From: Leptolyngbya sp. FACHB-321 | Lineage (GTDB): Bacteria; Cyanobacteriota; Cyanobacteriia; Leptolyngbyales; Leptolyngbyaceae | Direction: 5' to 3' | Length of the DNA stretch: 64,000 nucleotides | Assembly (NCBI RefSeq): GCF_014695975.1 | Contig: NZ_JACJPI010000045.1 | Span: forward strand, 62,001-126,000 | Shown here: positions 29,441-38,846 of the stretch, one piece after another | Numbering within the stretch: position 1 is the stretch's first letter | How the letters are laid out: every line of letters begins with the position of its first letter | Position numbers and translations under genes: made by a program | The notes under the pieces: generated by a model | The model's input: the letters and a program-made list of their open reading frames with translations, nothing else | The model's database searches: none | What the model was told of the DNA's origin: nothing

Positions 29441-30331
29441 TCAATTGGTATGGCTATGGTTGCCAGTTGTTACTTTCTGCTCATTCACCAGAGTCAGGCT
29501 CACCCATGCTCCTTTACTGTCATAGCTGCGGATCAACCGCTGGCGTTGATGGGGCTGAAGGAGCCAACCAACCTCCAAAAAGAACGGTTGCTGTGTCTGG
29601 ATCTGAAGAGGACTGGTTGCAGAAGCCCCATCTGGCAAGAGCAGCACTTGCACGGGCAACGCGCCCTGATTGAACTGTAAGCGTGAGCCAGCCACATTCG
29701 CTGTCGATCGTATCGTTGAGCCAGCACCGTTACCAAACGTTAGTGCCTGCACTACCTGATTGTCACCACTACGGCTGATTTGTAAGTGGGTTGAGTACGT
29801 AGTCGGCGATCGCCAATCAGGATACAGCGTGATCGCTTCACCGTGCCATTCACCCATTAGTGCCTCTAGTGTTAACGGTGCGCGTTCGGCAGCATCACTA
29901 CCTGCGCGTTGTTCACGAATGAGGGTAAGTTGTGAAAGCTGGCTCTCGCGATCGAACAACTGCACCAACCGCAACCGACGATCGCCAGCAATCAAACCCA
30001 ACTCCGCTCCAAACTCTGAAAAGGGCGCAAACTGCATCGAGCCTTGCGAAAACGCACCATCCTTAAAAAACAGCACACCTCGACCTAGAGAGCTGTACTC
30101 CAAAACTTTTTCATCGATCGGTACATCAGCTTGCAAGGGAGGACGAGAACCTGCTTCTACCATCGGCGTATAGCGCTGAATTATCTGACGCACTGTTTGG
30201 TCATCGTTCAAGCCCTCTAGAGAGACGATCGTGGGCGTTTCTTCTCGCCACTCTCCCGTCGGCGAAAATCTAGCAAACGAACCTTGCCATACGCCCAGAT
30301 TTTTTAGTAGACAATGCCATTGGGATTGCAT
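29441..30331 (-). CDS. DUF3598 family protein
   Basis: A 296-residue protein of two related calycin-like beta-barrel halves. Family blocks: QSQWHCLLKNLGVWQGSFAR, EYSSLGRGVLFFKDGAFSQG, LTLEALMGEWHGEAITLYPD and the C-terminal FFLEVGWLLQPHQRQRLIRS. DUF3598 members are found in cyanobacteria and chloroplasts; some relatives are lipocalin-like. It ends 14 bases from the convergent SDR stop. Function unknown. Confidence 0.75.
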   Translation of the reverse strand: MQSQWHCLLKNLGVWQGSFARFSPTGEWREETPTIVSLEGLNDDQTVRQIIQRYTPMVEAGSRPPLQADVPIDEKVLEYSSLGRGVLFFKDGAFSQGSMQFAPFSEFGAELGLIAGDRRLRLVQLFDRESQLSQLTLIREQRAGSDAAERAPLTLEALMGEWHGEAITLYPDWRSPTTYSTHLQISRSGDNQVVQALTFGNGAGSTIRSTANVAGSRLQFNQGALPVQVLLLPDGASATSPLQIQTQQPFFLEVGWLLQPHQRQRLIRSYDSKGAWVSLTLVNEQKVTTGNHSHTN

Positions 30332-30424
30332 GGGTAGAAGGCAGAAGGTAAAAGCAGAGGGCAGTTTTCAGGTCTGATTGAGTGACAAAGCTTTTCATCC
30401 CGGTGGTTTCAACTACTGGCTCCC

Positions 30425-31327
30425 CTACTTCACCGCAATCCGGCGCACGGCAAACAGACTGCCCAGTATGCCCACAGAACTGCCAAAACTCAGCAAAATC
30501 AACGGTAGAAGAATTACGCGCAGCGGGCTGATTTGTACGCCATTCGCTAGAAATTGGACAAATTCGGGCTGTTGGGAGAGTAGGTTATTGAGAAAGTGCT
30601 GAATGCTGCTAATTAGCCCCCAAGACAGTACTGCGCCTACAACGCCGAAGGTGATGCCCTGCAGGATGAAGGGCAAATAAATCCAGATCGCTGTTGCACC
30701 AACCAGTTGCATCACTTCGATTTCTCGCTTGCGTGCCATCACGATGAGGCGAATCGTTGTAGTAATGACGGCGATCGCCGTTAAGGTCAACAAGGTCGTC
30801 ACCGTGAAGCTCACCCAACTTAAGCCGCGATTCAGTTGCCCAACGCGCTGTACGGCTTCATCGACGTACTGCACCTCATCCACCCCTTCAACCTTTGCAA
30901 GCCTTTGGGCAACAAGTGGTACATCCTGCGACGATCGCGCTTTTACCTTAAGCTGATCGACCAGTGGGTTGCCATCTAGCTGCTTTGTCGCACCGTTGAT
31001 ATCCGACACGCCCAAATCTTGCACCAACGCTGACCAGGCGGCTTCTTTAGAAACAGTCTGGGTGTCTGCTACTCCCGGCATTGCAGCAACGATCGACTTT
31101 AGCGTCTCTGCCTGCACACCTGTATCTAGGTAAACGGAGACTTCCAACTGGCTGCCAAACTGATTGAGCAGTCCTTCAAGCTGCCAGGATGCCTGGAGGC
31201 TCACACCAAAGAGGAACAGCAACACCGTTACAGTGCTAATCGCTGCCCAGTTCATCCACCCACCTCGCCGTAGACCCAGCAGCGTTTCGCGGAGGAGATA
31301 ATCTAACTTTGTCAAAAATTGAAACAC
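30425..31327 (-). CDS. ftsX: Cell-division ABC transporter permease-like protein FtsX
   Basis: A 300-residue FtsX. An N-terminal transmembrane helix (ISTVTVLLFLFGVSLQASWQ) is followed by an extracytoplasmic domain (VYLDTGVQAETLKSIVAAMP) and three C-terminal helices with the FtsX-type VMARKREIEVMQLVGATAIW segment. FtsX works with the ATPase FtsE to activate cell-wall hydrolases at division. GTG 31327 has AAGGAATGG just upstream. No ftsE is adjacent, as is usual in cyanobacteria. Confidence 0.92.
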   Translation of the reverse strand: MFQFLTKLDYLLRETLLGLRRGGWMNWAAISTVTVLLFLFGVSLQASWQLEGLLNQFGSQLEVSVYLDTGVQAETLKSIVAAMPGVADTQTVSKEAAWSALVQDLGVSDINGATKQLDGNPLVDQLKVKARSSQDVPLVAQRLAKVEGVDEVQYVDEAVQRVGQLNRGLSWVSFTVTTLLTLTAIAVITTTIRLIVMARKREIEVMQLVGATAIWIYLPFILQGITFGVVGAVLSWGLISSIQHFLNNLLSQQPEFVQFLANGVQISPLRVILLPLILLSFGSSVGILGSLFAVRRIAVK

Positions 31328-31490
31328 GCGCCATTCCTTCTATAGCAGTCCTAAATCCTTTGTGAGCAAGACTGAATCATTTAGTGATCAGCGATCGGCT
31401 TTTTTGCTGGCTGCTGACCGCTGACCGCTCATACCAGCATAATTCTCATCATTCAAATAGGATCACTATAGGATGTGCCACCGCTACTAC

Positions 31491-31892
31491 CTAATCATCC
31501 TCATCAAGATGCTCTGCCACCTCACGATAAAGATTGAGGACGTGGCTATCTTTGAGGCAATAAAAGACGTTGCGACCCTGCTTGCGATAGCTGACTAAAC
31601 GCATGGCTCGTAATGCCCGAAGCTGGTGTGATACCGCTGATTCCGACATCTTTACAGCAGCGGCTAGATCGCAGACGCATAGCTCTTGTATTGCCAGTGC
31701 CGACAAAAGGCGAAGGCGGTTTGCGTCGCCCAGCAAGCTAAAAAACTCTGCCATGCGTTGCGCTTTCTCAACGTTGAGCAGGTCTCGATGCAACTGTCGC
31801 ACGCTGGTTAAGTCGACCGGGTGCTGAACGGTGCAATTTAGCTCTGCCTCCGGCGGAGAGGCGCTAGCAGCAATGGGTTTGAGGCAAGACAT
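31491..31892 (-). CDS. ArsR/SmtB family metal-sensing repressor
   Basis: A 133-residue winged-helix repressor. It shows the metal-site motif [11 protein letters not shown] on the third helix, the recognition helix [13 protein letters not shown], and C-terminal [19 protein letters not shown] with the His/Asp/Glu ligands of the alpha-5 site. Extra Cys at the N-terminus ([14 protein letters not shown]) resemble ZiaR/CadC-like zinc or cadmium sensors. ATG 31892 is chosen over an in-frame TTG at 31913. No metallothionein or metal ATPase gene adjoins it, so its target may be elsewhere or itself. Confidence 0.88.
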   Translation of the reverse strand: MSCLKPIAASASPPEAELNCTVQHPVDLTSVRQLHRDLLNVEKAQRMAEFFSLLGDANRLRLLSALAIQELCVCDLAAAVKMSESAVSHQLRALRAMRLVSYRKQGRNVFYCLKDSHVLNLYREVAEHLDEDD

Positions 31893-32410
31893 GGCTAAAC
31901 CATTGAAGGACAAAGAATAACGATCGTTCTCTAGTTTCGGCTGTCACGTTAGCACAATCAACTCAACGCCTATTAAACGTCAATTTCAAGTAATTGGCAC
32001 AGCAAGCGTAACGTTATGGTCTTTTGCTAGCGCGTCAAAACGTTAAAGCGTTGAAGATAGCAAAGCACCCCTGTTACGATCGCGCCAGAGCAATCACAAA
32101 CGATAATAATCGCCCCTGATCATAGTCTAGCCTTGGCAGCACTATCTCTGCTTATGCAGGCGCGATCGTCAGCCGTAAGCGCAAGTCAGCGACAAAGTTT
32201 TACAAAGATCGACCCTCTTTCCCAACTTTCATTTCGGCTTCTCAGTAATGGTCGTCCGTGCGATCGACATTGTAAGACGATGGTTAAGTAAGTTAAAGTC
32301 AACCAAGTCAGGCAATTGTCCGACGCGATCGTCTCTGCTCAACTCAGACGAAGAATGAGCAATTTCTGATAAAATCTTACAAAAAGTTAAGAAATAGTTA
32401 CTACTCCCTC
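31893..32410. other. Divergent spacer between ArsR-type gene and ycf39
   Basis: About 520 bases with promoters for both directions expected. It has no metallothionein-size Cys-rich frame. No clear 12-2-12 inverted repeat of SmtB type was found by eye. Confidence 0.4.
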
Positions 32411-33397
32411 ATGAATCTATTAATTGTGGGTGCCACAGGCACTTTAGGCAGACAGATTACCCGTCGCGCGTTAGATGAGGGATATCAGGTTCGCTGCCTA
32501 GTGCGTAGCTTCAAAAAAGCAGCGTTTTTAAGGGAATGGGGAGCAGAGCTGGTAGTCGGCAACTTGTGCGTGCCAGAAACGTTGACGCCAGCTCTGGAAG
32601 GCATTGATGCTGTGATTGATGCAGCGACCACGCGAGCAACCGATTCACTCAACATCAAGCAGGTGGATTGGGAGGGCAACGTCAACTTGATTCAGGCAGC
32701 GAAAGCCGCAGACGTGAAGCGTTTCATCTTCTTTTCAATTCTTGATGCCGAAAAGTATCCCCATGTGCCGCTGATGGAGGTGAAACACTGTACAGAGCTT
32801 TTTCTGGCAGAATCGGGGTTAAATTACACCATTCTTCGTCCCTGCGGCTTTTTGCAGGGGTTGATTGGGCAATATGCGATTCCAGTGCTAGAAAACCAAT
32901 CGGTTTGGGTCATGGGCGATACGTCACCCACAGCTTATATGGATACGCAGGATGTCGCTAAGTTTGCTATTCAGGCGCTAAAAGTACCAGAAACAGAAAA
33001 CAAAACGTTTCCGATCGTTGGTTCACGGGCATGGGGCGCGTATGAAATTATTCGGCTGTGTGAGCGCTTGTCAGGACGCGATGCGAAGGTTACGCGCATG
33101 CCGCTCGGTCTGATGCGAACTGTACGCCGGATTACCCGCTTTTTTCAGTGGACGTGGAACATCTCTGATCGGCTCGCTTTTGCAGAGGTGGTGTCTACAG
33201 GCAAGCCACTGACTGCGCCGATGGATGACGTTTACACGGTGTTTGGGCTAGATCCAAACGAGACGACGACGCTAGAAGCGTATATGCAAGATTACTTCAG
33301 CCGGATTCTTAAAAAGCTGAAAGAGCTTGATTACGAGAAATCAAAAGGCAAAAGCAAACAAAAAAACGATAAGAAGCGAACCTACCCTAGATTCTAG
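32411..33397 (+). CDS. ycf39: Photosystem II assembly factor Ycf39 (NmrA-like)
   Basis: A 328-residue atypical short-chain dehydrogenase with the NAD(P) motif VGATGTLGRQI and no catalytic Tyr/Lys pair. It matches Ycf39/HCF244, which binds high-light-inducible proteins and helps insert chlorophyll into newly made D1 during PSII assembly. Recognisable blocks: ALDEGYQVRCLVRS, FIFFSILDAEKYPHVPLMEV, YTILRPCGFLQGLIGQYAIP, and the C-terminal EAYMQDYFSRILKKLKE. The Lys-rich tail is normal. nadK follows at about 70 bases. Confidence 0.9.
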   Translation: MNLLIVGATGTLGRQITRRALDEGYQVRCLVRSFKKAAFLREWGAELVVGNLCVPETLTPALEGIDAVIDAATTRATDSLNIKQVDWEGNVNLIQAAKAADVKRFIFFSILDAEKYPHVPLMEVKHCTELFLAESGLNYTILRPCGFLQGLIGQYAIPVLENQSVWVMGDTSPTAYMDTQDVAKFAIQALKVPETENKTFPIVGSRAWGAYEIIRLCERLSGRDAKVTRMPLGLMRTVRRITRFFQWTWNISDRLAFAEVVSTGKPLTAPMDDVYTVFGLDPNETTTLEAYMQDYFSRILKKLKELDYEKSKGKSKQKNDKKRTYPRF

Positions 33398-33470
33398 ACT
33401 GCTCTAGGAGACGACCCAAAATGGTATAGTCCCTAGTACTCAATCATTGCCCTTCAGCCGAGCCTTTCCC

Positions 33471-34388
33471 GTGCCCAAAGCTGGCATTATTTACAACGAC
33501 ATTAAGCCTGTGGCTTGTCGTACTGCCGAAGAGATTAGAGACAAGCTGGTAGCGTGTGGCTGGGAGGTCTGTCTGGCAACCGGTGCTGGTGGCATCCTGG
33601 GCTACTCTGACCCGCAGGGTCCAGTTTGCCATATGCCGATCGAGTATCTCAATCCACCAGGGTTCGATCGCGATATGGTCTTTGCGATCGTGCTGGGAGG
33701 CGATGGCACTGTGCTTTCTGCCTTCCGCCAGGTGGCTCCCTACGGCATTCCGCTGCTAACGGTGAATACAGGACACATGGGCTTTCTTACAGAAACCTAC
33801 CTGAACCAACTGCCGCAAGCGTTGGAAGGCATCCTGGCTAACGAGTACGAGCTAGAAGAACGAGCCATGCTGCTGGTGCAAGTGCATCGCGGTGACACGA
33901 TGCTCTGGGAGGCACTGTGCCTGAATGAAATGGTCATTCACCGTGAGCCGTTGACGAGTATGTGTCATTTTGAAGTCAAAATTGGCAAGCATGCGCCGGT
34001 TGATATTGCGGCAGATGGGTTGATTGTCTCTACGCCGACTGGCTCGACGGCATACTCACTTTCAGCTGGTGGTCCCGTAGTGACGCCTGGTGTACCTGTG
34101 CTTCAGTTGGTGCCTATTTGCCCTCATTCGCTGGCATCGCGGGCACTCGTCTTTGCGGATACGGAATGCGTAACTATTTTCCCCGCTACCCCAAATCGAA
34201 TGGTGATGGTGGTAGATGGCAATGGTGGGTGTTTTGTGTTTCCAGACGATCGTGTTCGCATTGAGCGATCGCGCTATCACGCTCGCTTCATACGGCTGCG
34301 ACCACCAGAATTTTTTCATCTCTTGCGCGAAAAGCTTGGCTGGGGGCTGCCTCACGTTGCTAAACCCACTTCCGTAGAGCTACCGTAA
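33471..34388 (+). CDS. nadK: NAD kinase
   Basis: A 305-residue kinase that makes NADP from NAD. Signatures: the [11 protein letters not shown] motif, [10 protein letters not shown], the LNEMVIHRE block and the [19 protein letters not shown] signature. The start is taken at GTG 33471, where the family sequence begins (PKAGIIYND), rather than at TTG 33447. Cyanobacteria commonly have two NAD kinases; this one is of the type with an extended C-terminal [14 protein letters not shown] region. An OmpR-type regulator lies just downstream on the same strand. Confidence 0.93.
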   Translation: MPKAGIIYNDIKPVACRTAEEIRDKLVACGWEVCLATGAGGILGYSDPQGPVCHMPIEYLNPPGFDRDMVFAIVLGGDGTVLSAFRQVAPYGIPLLTVNTGHMGFLTETYLNQLPQALEGILANEYELEERAMLLVQVHRGDTMLWEALCLNEMVIHREPLTSMCHFEVKIGKHAPVDIAADGLIVSTPTGSTAYSLSAGGPVVTPGVPVLQLVPICPHSLASRALVFADTECVTIFPATPNRMVMVVDGNGGCFVFPDDRVRIERSRYHARFIRLRPPEFFHLLREKLGWGLPHVAKPTSVELP

Positions 34389-34505
34389 TAAAATAGTCTG
34401 GTGCAGACGTGCTACAACAGGAAGGATATTGACTAGGTATTCATTCCTACTAATATTCTTATAAATTTGGTTATCGCCTGATTGCCATCCTTCTCCCCAC
34501 TGCAT

Positions 34506-35201
34506 ATGAATAGCGTCCTCTCTGACACAAATCCCTGTGTACTGTTGGTTGAAACTGATGAAGCACTGGCAAAGCACGTCAGCCTTGACCTTAAAGAATC
34601 TGGCTATGACACAATGCTCGCACCGGATGCGATCGGTGGGTTAAGGCAGGTGACTGAGCAGCAGCCGGCTCTGATCGTGGTTGATCGTTTGTTAGCGGGC
34701 GAATCGGGGCTATGGTTTTGCAACCGCCTGCGATCGCTGGGCAATCGTGCTCCTGTCTTACTGATGATGGCGCGCGATGGCGTAGACGATCGAGTTGCCT
34801 GCCTGGAAGCTGGCGCAGATGATTACTTCCTCAAACCCTATCGGACAGAAGATTTTCTGCGGCTTGTGCGTCTCTATCTGCAACCCGATAACCCCGCTAA
34901 CGAACGGTTGCGCTTTGGCGATTTAATGTTGGATTTAGCCACTCGACGCGCCTTGCGAAACGGTCGGGCGATCGACCTGACTATGAAAGAATTTGAACTC
35001 CTGAAGTACCTGATGGAGCATCCCCGCGAAGTCCTGACCCGTGAACAGATTTTGGAAAACGTGTGGGGTTACGACTTTGTGGGCGAATCAAACGTCATCG
35101 AGGTGTACATCCGCTACCTGCGCCTGAAGATTGAGGACGAAGGTGAAAAGCGCCTGATCCAGACTGTGCGCGGTGTCGGTTACGTCATGCGTGAAGCGTA
35201 A
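34506..35201 (+). CDS. nblR: Atypical OmpR-family response regulator, NblR-like
   Basis: A 231-residue regulator with a receiver domain (residues 10-125) and a winged-helix DNA-binding domain (LTMKEFELLKYLMEHPREVL, VIEVYIRYLRLKIEDEGEK). The receiver is unusual: the acidic pair is replaced by Glu-Thr in LLVETDEA and the switch Thr by Met in LLMMARDG, although Asp 60 (IVVDRLLAGESG) and Lys (FLKPYRTEDF) remain. This matches NblR, needed for phycobilisome breakdown during starvation and reported to work without phosphorylation. ATG 34506 is chosen over TTG 34482. The gene symbol is probable, not certain. Confidence 0.7.
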   Translation: MNSVLSDTNPCVLLVETDEALAKHVSLDLKESGYDTMLAPDAIGGLRQVTEQQPALIVVDRLLAGESGLWFCNRLRSLGNRAPVLLMMARDGVDDRVACLEAGADDYFLKPYRTEDFLRLVRLYLQPDNPANERLRFGDLMLDLATRRALRNGRAIDLTMKEFELLKYLMEHPREVLTREQILENVWGYDFVGESNVIEVYIRYLRLKIEDEGEKRLIQTVRGVGYVMREA

Positions 35202-35365
35202 GCCGCACGGTGGGAACTTAGCCTTCGCAGTGAGCGACTAAGCAAAAAAGCTAGAAGACTTCAGGCGAAGGTCTGGGGCACGTTTAAGTTGGTTGCTGGT
35301 TGCGACAACGACCTTGCAAAGCCGCCGCTTGCCGTCTGAACCTGGAACGTTTGTAGAAAAAGAGT

Positions 35366-35959
35366 ATGCATTGGATTATGAAAGACGGTAGCCATCGCCT
35401 AACCAAAGCAGTGCGGTGGTATGCTCCGGTACGCTTGACAGGGTTTCTGCTTTTAGGGCTGCTGTTGCTTGGTTGCGCTCGATCGAACCTGGTAACGTCA
35501 CCGGATGTCAGCGGCACACCCCCCACTTCAGACGCTCCAGCTAGCAGGCAGACAAATATACAAACGACAACGGAGGTTGGTCAGCAGTTGCCACTCTCAG
35601 CGCAGATTGAAGTTGCCAATCAGGTGATCCAGCTTGAAGTTGCGGGCACCCAAGAGCAGCAAGCGATCGGGTTAATGTCTCGCACAAACTTACCTGACAA
35701 TCGAGGCATGCTTTTCCTGTTTGATTCGCCGCGCCGGGCTAGTTTCTGGATGAAAAACACCCTGATTCCGCTGGATATGATTTTTTTGCTGAACGATAAG
35801 GTGCAGGCAATCTTCAGTAATGTGCCACCCTGCAAAGCCGACCCCTGTCCTACTTATGGTCCAAAGGGTCTGGTGGATCAAGTCATTGAGCTACGGGCTG
35901 GACGGGCAGCAGAACTGAGACTAAAGCAAGGCGATCGCATTAACGTGCAAAAGCTGTAA
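35366..35959 (+). CDS. DUF192 domain lipoprotein
   Basis: A 197-residue protein. A basic N-terminus and hydrophobic helix (FLLLGLLLLGC) end in a good lipobox, then a Ser/Thr/Pro linker, then a DUF192 domain (about residues 82-195) with the family motif QAIGLMSRTNLPDNRGMLFL, FWMKNTLIPLDMIFL and a C-terminal VIELRAGRAAELRLKQGDRI. DUF192 is a small beta fold of unknown role. The start is ATG 35366 or, five codons later, ATG 35378. Confidence 0.85.
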   Translation: MHWIMKDGSHRLTKAVRWYAPVRLTGFLLLGLLLLGCARSNLVTSPDVSGTPPTSDAPASRQTNIQTTTEVGQQLPLSAQIEVANQVIQLEVAGTQEQQAIGLMSRTNLPDNRGMLFLFDSPRRASFWMKNTLIPLDMIFLLNDKVQAIFSNVPPCKADPCPTYGPKGLVDQVIELRAGRAAELRLKQGDRINVQKL

Positions 35960-35966
35960 GTCAAAT

Positions 35967-36085
35967 GAGGTTTCTAGTAAACAAAATACCCGTAGGGGCA
36001 GGTTTGCTACTAACGTGATCGGATGAGCCAAGATTCTCGTAAAACCTGCCCCCTACAAGCGGTACATTCTTTCTCAGAAATCTCC
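35967..36085 (-). mobile_element. MITE-like palindromic element, copy B
   Basis: About 119 bases matching copy A (11173-11292) in reverse complement. In this copy the inner inverted arms are clearest: GTAGGGGCAGGTTTGCTAC against GTAAAACCTGCCCCCTAC. The outer ends are GAGGTTTCTAG and CAGAAATCTCC. It sits 8 bases after the DUF192 gene stop, where the hairpin could act as a transcript end. Confidence 0.75.
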
Positions 36086-36188
36086 TACTTAAGCCAAAGC
36101 TGCGCAGTAGGCTGATAGGTGATGGGGAACTGATTTGGTAAGGGGGATGGCTCAAGACAATAGGGCACTGAATCTATTTTTTGGCTTG

Positions 36189-38591
36189 CTACTGTTGCCA
36201 AAGCCGAATCGTACCGTCCCAACTGCTGCTGGCGATCGTGCGGTTGTTAGTAGAAAGGGCGATCGCAGAAACCACTGATGTATGACCCGTCAGCGTGGCG
36301 AGTGCTTTGCCTGTGCGGGGTTGCCAGAGTTTGAGGGTATCGCTGCCAGTACACAAAAGCTTGCCATCAGGGCTGACAGTAAGTGCTGTGACGCGACCAG
36401 ATTCGGGCTGAAGGGTGCGCTTTTCGCGCTGGGTGCGGGTGCTCCACAGTTTAACGGTGCCATCCCAACTGCCGCTAGCGAGGGTTTTACCATCCGGCTC
36501 AAAGGTCAGCGCTGCAACGGTTTGGGAATGTCCTTTCAGCATACGCAAGGCGCGCCCTGTCGCTGGCTGCTCCAGGTTTAGCTCCCAGAGTGCGATCGTG
36601 GCATCGTTGCTACCACTGGCGAGCCACAGCCCATCAGGACTAAAGGCGAGTGCTTCGATACGTCCGGCTTGTCCAGACAGGCTAACAAGTTCCTGGTTCG
36701 TTTCCAAGTCCCATAGTTTAATTGGATCGTAGAGGCTACCGCTAGCGAGCATCCGTCCGTCTGAGCTAAGGGCAAGGCTGAGAATTGTATCGGTGTGGAG
36801 GGCGATCGTACTAATACGTTGTCCTGTCTGCAAATCCCACAGTCGAATGCTTTTGTCGGCACTCCCGCTGATCAGCAGCTTGCCGTCGGGACTAATGTCC
36901 AGACAGGAGACAACATCCAGATGCCCTGTCAGAGTGCGGAGCAGTTGCCCCGTTTGCACATCCCAGAGCTTGATAGTGGTGCCGCTGCTGCTTGCCAAAA
37001 TTGGCTCTGTCGGACTTAGCGCGATCGCGTAGACCTTACCTGGATTGAGCCATTGGTGCACGCACTGCCAGGACGCTGCTTTTGGCTGGCGATGTGACAC
37101 TGAGTTTTTTGCACCGTTGGCACTACTGGGCCGCTGAATATTCTGTGGGGCATTTTGTTGAGGTAATGGCTGGGGTTTTTGTTGAGGTAATGGCTGGAGC
37201 AATGGCTGGGGTTTTTGCTGGGGTTTTTGCTGGGGCAACGACGGTGCGATCGCGTGAGCTATTGCCTGCACAGCAGCAGAGGCAGCAGAGCGAAACGTCA
37301 TAGGTATAGGGGCAGGGGGAGCAAGCCCAGCAATCGGTGCCGCCAGCGACACAGCAAGCAATGGGGCAGCCACTGGAGACAAATGTTCCTCAGGTCGTGC
37401 TCCATCCAGATCGCGCAGTACCTCTGTTGCAGACTGGTAGCGCTGATTGACGCCAGGCTCCAGAAGACGATCAAGAACGTGCCCTAGCGCTTCACTGACG
37501 GGGACGGTCAGATATTTGCGCCAGATCCAGGTATGGTCGCTGCTATCAAACAGATCGAAGGGCGATCGCTGGGTCAGTAAATGGATGCACGTCACGCCTA
37601 GGCTAAACAAATCGCTGGCAAACACGGCTTTGCCTCGACTTTGCTCCGGCGCAAGATATTCAGGACTGCCGATCGTCGTTCCGGTTTTGTTCCATGTGGT
37701 GCCTGTCGCTGCTTTTGCCGCCCCAAAGTCTACCAGTGCCAACCGTCTTTCGATCGCCTCCCCATGAGGCTCACACTGCCGCCGCAGTTCGTACAGCAAG
37801 CGACTGGTGTTAGCGATGAGAGCCTGCCGTTGGGCAAGGGACAACTCGGTATAGCTAGCAAACTGGGTGGTAAGCTGCTGCCAGCGTTTATAGACGGCGA
37901 TCGACAACGCTTTGGGCGGTTGAGCAAAACTGGCGCTCAGCCGATCGCTAAACCGACGATCGCTGACAAAATCATGGCATCCTTGTGCCGCCTCTAGCGC
38001 CAGTGCATGCTGTAAGGCAGCCCAGTCAGGTTGATTAGATGCTTGTTCGGACGATTGCCCTGCTCCCCCGCCTGACATCTGAATCACGTTAGAAGGCTTA
38101 AGATCACGATGAATAACGCTGTGAGCATGGATAAACTCCAGCACAGGCAGCAACCCTACCAACACCGATCGCACCTGTGCCTCTGTAAACGCACCCTCAT
38201 CGTGCAGCAGTTCTGCCAGATTTTTGCCATTCACAAACTCCTGCACCAGGTATTGCTGCCGCTCTTGCCTAAAGTACGCCAGCAGCGTCGGAATTTGCGG
38301 ATGATTGCCTAACTCCTCCAGCCGCATTGCCTCCCGCTCAAAGAGTTGAGCCGCTTTTTTCAAATGCTGCGCGTCCTGATTTACAGGCAGAAATTGCTTG
38401 ATCACACAGCGCGGTTTGGATGGTTTGTCTTCATCGATCGCCAGAAACGTTCTGCCAAAGCCACCCTGACCGATCGGCTTCGCAGGTCGATAGCGATCCT
38501 TCAACAGTAGCCTTGCGCCACAGTAATGGCAAAGCTCTGCACTGTTTCGATTTTGAGGCTTTTGACAATCGGGATTGAGGCAGTAGCTCAT
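36189..38591 (-). CDS. 4-Cys-type Ser/Thr protein kinase with WD40 repeats
   Basis: An 800-residue protein starting MSYCLNPDCQKPQN at 38591. Order: a four-Cys zinc knuckle (Cys 4, 9, 21, 24), a Hanks-type kinase domain (about 35-445) with GQGGFG (41-46), ATP Lys 65, HRDLKPSN (161-168), DFGAAK (288-293) and the APE equivalent YLAPEQSRG, a Pro/Gln linker (about 495-545), then seven WD40 repeats (560-800), each with SPDGK...SGS...IRLWD. A segment of about 110 residues separates the HRD and DFG motifs, far longer than the normal few residues. It is probably a soluble scaffolded kinase; substrates are unknown. Confidence 0.92.
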   Translation of the reverse strand: MSYCLNPDCQKPQNRNSAELCHYCGARLLLKDRYRPAKPIGQGGFGRTFLAIDEDKPSKPRCVIKQFLPVNQDAQHLKKAAQLFEREAMRLEELGNHPQIPTLLAYFRQERQQYLVQEFVNGKNLAELLHDEGAFTEAQVRSVLVGLLPVLEFIHAHSVIHRDLKPSNVIQMSGGGAGQSSEQASNQPDWAALQHALALEAAQGCHDFVSDRRFSDRLSASFAQPPKALSIAVYKRWQQLTTQFASYTELSLAQRQALIANTSRLLYELRRQCEPHGEAIERRLALVDFGAAKAATGTTWNKTGTTIGSPEYLAPEQSRGKAVFASDLFSLGVTCIHLLTQRSPFDLFDSSDHTWIWRKYLTVPVSEALGHVLDRLLEPGVNQRYQSATEVLRDLDGARPEEHLSPVAAPLLAVSLAAPIAGLAPPAPIPMTFRSAASAAVQAIAHAIAPSLPQQKPQQKPQPLLQPLPQQKPQPLPQQNAPQNIQRPSSANGAKNSVSHRQPKAASWQCVHQWLNPGKVYAIALSPTEPILASSSGTTIKLWDVQTGQLLRTLTGHLDVVSCLDISPDGKLLISGSADKSIRLWDLQTGQRISTIALHTDTILSLALSSDGRMLASGSLYDPIKLWDLETNQELVSLSGQAGRIEALAFSPDGLWLASGSNDATIALWELNLEQPATGRALRMLKGHSQTVAALTFEPDGKTLASGSWDGTVKLWSTRTQREKRTLQPESGRVTALTVSPDGKLLCTGSDTLKLWQPRTGKALATLTGHTSVVSAIALSTNNRTIASSSWDGTIRLWQQ

Positions 38592-38846
38592 AGCGAAAGA
38601 GCAACCAGCAACTAGATGCTTATAATAAGCGGTTCGTGAGGGTTGTGAGGGGAGAGGTGTGAGGAAGTAAGGGCGGCAGAGAGAATGGGGCGGCAGGCGT
38701 GGCAAGGAGAATGAGGCGGCAGGGGAAGCAAGGGGAATGGCGCAGTAGGAGTTGTTGGTTTTTGGCTTTTAGAAGAAAGCTGACTGCTGACTGCTAAAGC
38801 AACTCAAAACTTTATCTCTTATCCTTCATCCCTCATCCTTTATCCT
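38592..38846. repeat. Repeat-rich spacer before the kinase gene
   Basis: It contains imperfect repeats of GGCGGCAGG...AAGGGGAATG (about 38660-38750) and a degenerate ATCCTTC heptamer tract (38815-38850). No gene. Confidence 0.55.
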
